A DNA stretch of 35,293 bases from Kiloniellaceae bacterium (GTDB taxonomy: Bacteria; Pseudomonadota; Alphaproteobacteria; Kiloniellales; Kiloniellaceae). The position numbers and the translations under genes are program-made. The notes under the pieces were generated by a model. The model was given only the letters and a program-made list of their open reading frames with translations, had not been told where the DNA came from and did no database searches. Positions 32,898 through 35,293 of the stretch are shown here, piece after piece (positions within the stretch are counted from its first letter, which is position 1; each line of letters starts with the position of its first letter). The stretch covers positions 1 through 35,293 of the forward strand of contig JAJFGK010000001.1 of the NCBI GenBank assembly GCA_021776195.1, written 5' to 3'.

Positions 32898-34316
32898 TTA
32901 GGTCGGAAGCGGCCGGCCGGTCAGCCGCACGAAGCGCCAGGCCAAAAGACTACCGGTCACGCACAGTCCCAGGGCCATGCCCCACCAGAGGCCGACCGCG
33001 CCCATGCCAAGCGGAAAGGCGAAGAGGCAGCCGCCGCCGATGCCCAGCACCCAATAGCCGAACCCACCGAGCCAGAGCGGCACGATGGTGTCCTTGAGAC
33101 CTCTCAACACCAGAGAGGCGATGACCTGGAGTCCGTCGAAGACCTGGAACAGGGCGGCGATGACCAAGAGCTGCGCGGTCAGGGCGGCGACCGCCGCGAA
33201 GCCGGGATCGTCCGGCGCCAGATAGACCCCCACCAGGACCTCCGGCAGGCTGAGCGGAATCACCATCATGCAGGCCAGGACGACGACACCCATGGCCATC
33301 ACCAGCAGACCGGCCTGGCGCGCGGCCGCCCGGCTGCCGCTGCCGATACCGTAGGCGACCCGCACCATTCCCGCCTCGGCCAGGCCGTGTGCCAGGACGA
33401 AGGCGATACCGACCCAGCCCATCAGGACCTGATAGGCCGCCAGCGGGACGGCGCCGAGCACGCCCGAGAGGATCGACACGGCCAAGAAGAGCCCGGCCTC
33501 GAAGATCACCAGGCCGGCCACCGGCACCCCGAGGCGAACGATTTCGCGGCAGACCGCGAGGTCGAGGCGCAGCCGGCCGCGGAACAGGCCATAGCCGCGG
33601 AAGGTCGCGGTCCTGAAAGCATAGAGGAAGAGGCAGAGCAGCATGGCCCAGCTGACCAGGGTGGTGGCCCAGCCGGCGCCCGCCAGGCCCAGCCGGGGCA
33701 GGCCGAAGGCGCCCTCCACCAGGCCCAGGGTGAGGAGGTAGTTGAGCCCGACCGCGGCCACCGTGATCACCATGACCGCGCCGGTCCGCGCCAGGGCGGC
33801 GACGAAGGTCCGCAGCACCGAAAACCACAAGACCGGCTGCACGGTCCAGGCCACCGCCCGCAGATAGGGCCTCGCCAGGTCCACCACCACCGGGTCCTGG
33901 CCGAGGAACGCCATGATCCCATCCATGTGCCAGACCAGGAGGGTCGCCGGCACACCCAGAGCGGTCGCGACGATGAAGCCCTGGCGCGCCGCCAGGCCGC
34001 CCACCTGTTTGTCGCCGGCACCCTCGGCCTGGGCCACCAGGACGCCGACCACCGACAGCAGGCCCATGAGGACGATCAGCACCTCGAAGGCGAGGTCCGC
34101 CGCCAGGCCGACTGCCGCCAGCTCGTGATAACCGAGCCGGCCGACTACGATCTTGGTGGTGACGAACATGGCGAACTCAGCCAGATAGGCCGCCGCCAGC
34201 GGCAGGGCGATGACAAGCAGCAGTTTGGCTTCGACCCGCCGCGATGGCGCCGGCAAAGATCCTGCGACCGCATCACGGGTGGCACGGCTAGCTAGGCCGG
34301 TCTGCGGGGTCTTCAT
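32898..34316 (-). CDS. MATE-family multidrug/cation antiporter
   Basis: A 472-residue integral membrane protein with about twelve hydrophobic helices, matching the NorM-like MATE layout. After a 28-residue polar N-terminus, the first helices read LLLVIALPLAAAYLAEFAMF and the conserved VVGRLGYHELAAVGLAADLAFEV follows. Repeated MATE features appear in the second half (GAVPLAAYQVLMGWVGIAFV). Such proteins export cationic drugs or metabolites in exchange for Na+ or H+. The substrate is unknown. Confidence 0.94.
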   Translation of the reverse strand: MKTPQTGLASRATRDAVAGSLPAPSRRVEAKLLLVIALPLAAAYLAEFAMFVTTKIVVGRLGYHELAAVGLAADLAFEVLIVLMGLLSVVGVLVAQAEGAGDKQVGGLAARQGFIVATALGVPATLLVWHMDGIMAFLGQDPVVVDLARPYLRAVAWTVQPVLWFSVLRTFVAALARTGAVMVITVAAVGLNYLLTLGLVEGAFGLPRLGLAGAGWATTLVSWAMLLCLFLYAFRTATFRGYGLFRGRLRLDLAVCREIVRLGVPVAGLVIFEAGLFLAVSILSGVLGAVPLAAYQVLMGWVGIAFVLAHGLAEAGMVRVAYGIGSGSRAAARQAGLLVMAMGVVVLACMMVIPLSLPEVLVGVYLAPDDPGFAAVAALTAQLLVIAALFQVFDGLQVIASLVLRGLKDTIVPLWLGGFGYWVLGIGGGCLFAFPLGMGAVGLWWGMALGLCVTGSLLAWRFVRLTGRPLPT

Positions 34317-34432
34317 GGCGATCTCTACCAGTTCTGACAGGTCGTGGCGGCCCGACGGCGTCGGGTCGCGATGCCTCTCAGGTCCGGCAGGGCCGGGGGG
34401 AAGTCAAGGGGTTTCCGCGACGCCGACGCCGC

Positions 34433-34690
34433 TCAGTTGATCTGGAACAGGGTTTGCGAATCGCTGCCCAGCATGGTTTGCGGCAAGGAACCGTTCCAGG
34501 CCTTGGCCCGGACCAGGTCGATGTAGCGCGGCGGCTTCGAGAGCTGTTCGTTGACCAGCTGGATCGCCTCGGCCTCGGCGATGGCGACGTGGCCCTCGGG
34601 CACGATGTAAAAAGCGCCGAAGGCGACCAGCAGGATCAAGACAACCCCGAGCGCGCCACCGAAGACGGCCAGAATTCTGTTGTGTTTCAC
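34433..34690 (-). CDS. Small single-pass membrane protein of unknown function
   Basis: An 85-residue protein with one transmembrane segment (ILAVFGGALGVVLILLVAFG, residues about 6-25) followed by YIVPEGHVAIAEAEAIQLVNE and a soluble tail ending TLFQIN. GTG at 34690 is chosen because AGGGGA lies about ten bases upstream; a longer frame to 34744 is possible. It lies next to the MATE gene on the same strand but 116 bases away. No family is recognised. Confidence 0.6.
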   Translation of the reverse strand: MKHNRILAVFGGALGVVLILLVAFGAFYIVPEGHVAIAEAEAIQLVNEQLSKPPRYIDLVRAKAWNGSLPQTMLGSDSQTLFQIN

Positions 34691-34815
34691 GACGTATGTC
34701 CCCTGCCCCAGTTGCTCATGTCGCGAGTCCCAGGATAATGGCACCTGCCGAGTCCCGCACAGCCCCGCGTGATCGGTCGTTGGGAAGGCGGTCAGTCTTC
34801 GGACGGGAGGAGACC

Positions 34816-35293
34816 ATGCACGAAAAAGCGACGGTCGAGGTTCTCGGCAGCCCGATGGAGGTCCTGACCTTCGCGCCCGAAGGCGGCGGCCCCTTCCCCG
34901 GTGTCGTGGTGGCGCAGCATCTGCCGATCGCCCATGCCGGGCTCGAGAAGGACCCCTTCACCCTCGCGGTGGGCGAGCGGCTGGCCGGCGCCGGCTATGC
35001 CTGTGTCATTCCTCACCTTTTCCACTGGTGGCCGCCAGAGGTGGATATCGAGGTCAAGCGCGCGGAATGGCGCGACGACCGAACGGTGGCGGACCTGGCG
35101 GCCGCTTTTGCGTCGCTGGCTGAGCTGCCTGGCGTCGACGCGACCCGCATCGGCATCATCGGGCACTGCTGGGGCGGGCGGCTTGCTTGGCTCGGCGCCT
35201 GCCACGAACCGCGCTACCGGGCGGCGGCGATGTTCTACGGCGGGCGCATCAAGGTCGCCATGGGCGCCGACAGCGTCCCGCCCATCGATCTGG
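34816..35293 (+). CDS. Dienelactone hydrolase-family protein, partial (runs off the right edge)
   Basis: The first 159 residues of an alpha/beta hydrolase, open to the window end. The nucleophile elbow IGIIGHCWGGRLAW gives C118 as catalytic Cys, the DLH-type Gly-x-Cys-x-Gly-Gly motif. The segment VVVAQHLPIAHAG has His where classical dienelactone hydrolase has a conserved Glu (AQEIFG), so the activity may differ. GGGAGGAG lies a few bases before the ATG. The Asp and His of the triad would be beyond the edge. Confidence 0.88.
   Translation, partial: MHEKATVEVLGSPMEVLTFAPEGGGPFPGVVVAQHLPIAHAGLEKDPFTLAVGERLAGAGYACVIPHLFHWWPPEVDIEVKRAEWRDDRTVADLAAAFASLAELPGVDATRIGIIGHCWGGRLAWLGACHEPRYRAAAMFYGGRIKVAMGADSVPPIDL

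Noticed and set aside
1..35293. tRNA, rRNA, CRISPR array, replication origin
   Set aside because: No cloverleaf-like sequence, rRNA stretch, regularly spaced repeats or DnaA-box cluster was seen.

Overview
The window is a GC-rich, gene-dense piece of a heterotrophic bacterium. Protein style points to an alphaproteobacterium, probably Rhodospirillales-like. The signs are the GxGC-rich codon use, a short-form PutA without a DNA-binding domain, a Tat-exported family 5 solute-binding protein, and GC-rich palindromic intergenic repeats. Taxonomy is inferred; no rRNA, tRNA, CRISPR array or phage block was seen.

Layout. 1-2256: an HpaB-type flavin monooxygenase interrupted by an in-frame TAG, divergent from a LysR regulator. 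2313-5157: a TPR / 2-oxoglutarate-Fe(II) oxygenase fusion, divergent from an RraA-family protein. 5288-7092: an unrecognised two-gene unit with an internal GNAT-like segment. 7110-8334: an ArsR-type regulator divergent from a CutA/NIF3-like small protein. 8381-13526: a leftward five-gene catabolic run (M19-like dipeptidase, creatinase-like M24 protein, amidase, GatC/AtzG-like small subunit, second creatinase-like M24 protein). It is divergent from an orphan Tat-exported peptide-type binding protein at 14201-15799. 15899-23765: S9 peptidase, SMP-30 lactonase, methyltransferase, iron alcohol dehydrogenase, leucine-dehydrogenase-like enzyme, DUF3291 protein and a small lipoprotein. 23969-25679: aldo/keto reductase, a MITE-like foldback element and a VOC protein. 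25761-31321: PutA, a RHH/ParE toxin-antitoxin pair and a RidA-DadA operon. 31340-31946: a DUF559 nuclease gene enclosed by inverted GC-rich palindromic blocks. 32085-35293: maleate-isomerase/EutA-like protein, MATE transporter, small membrane protein and the start of a dienelactone-hydrolase-like gene.

Most genes fit uptake and breakdown of peptides, amino acids and other N-containing compounds (PutA, DadA with RidA, leucine dehydrogenase, peptidases, amidase, binding protein). The most unusual locus is 8381-15799. There the M19-like and both M24-like proteins lack residues that normally hold catalytic metals, and they sit beside an AtzE/AtzG-like amidase pair and a binding protein with no permease. 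The most unusual DNA structures are the DUF559-bearing palindromic unit (31340-31946), the 277-bp MITE-like element (24995-25271) that supplies a stop codon to the gene it abuts, and a nested operator-like palindrome at 13846-13880.
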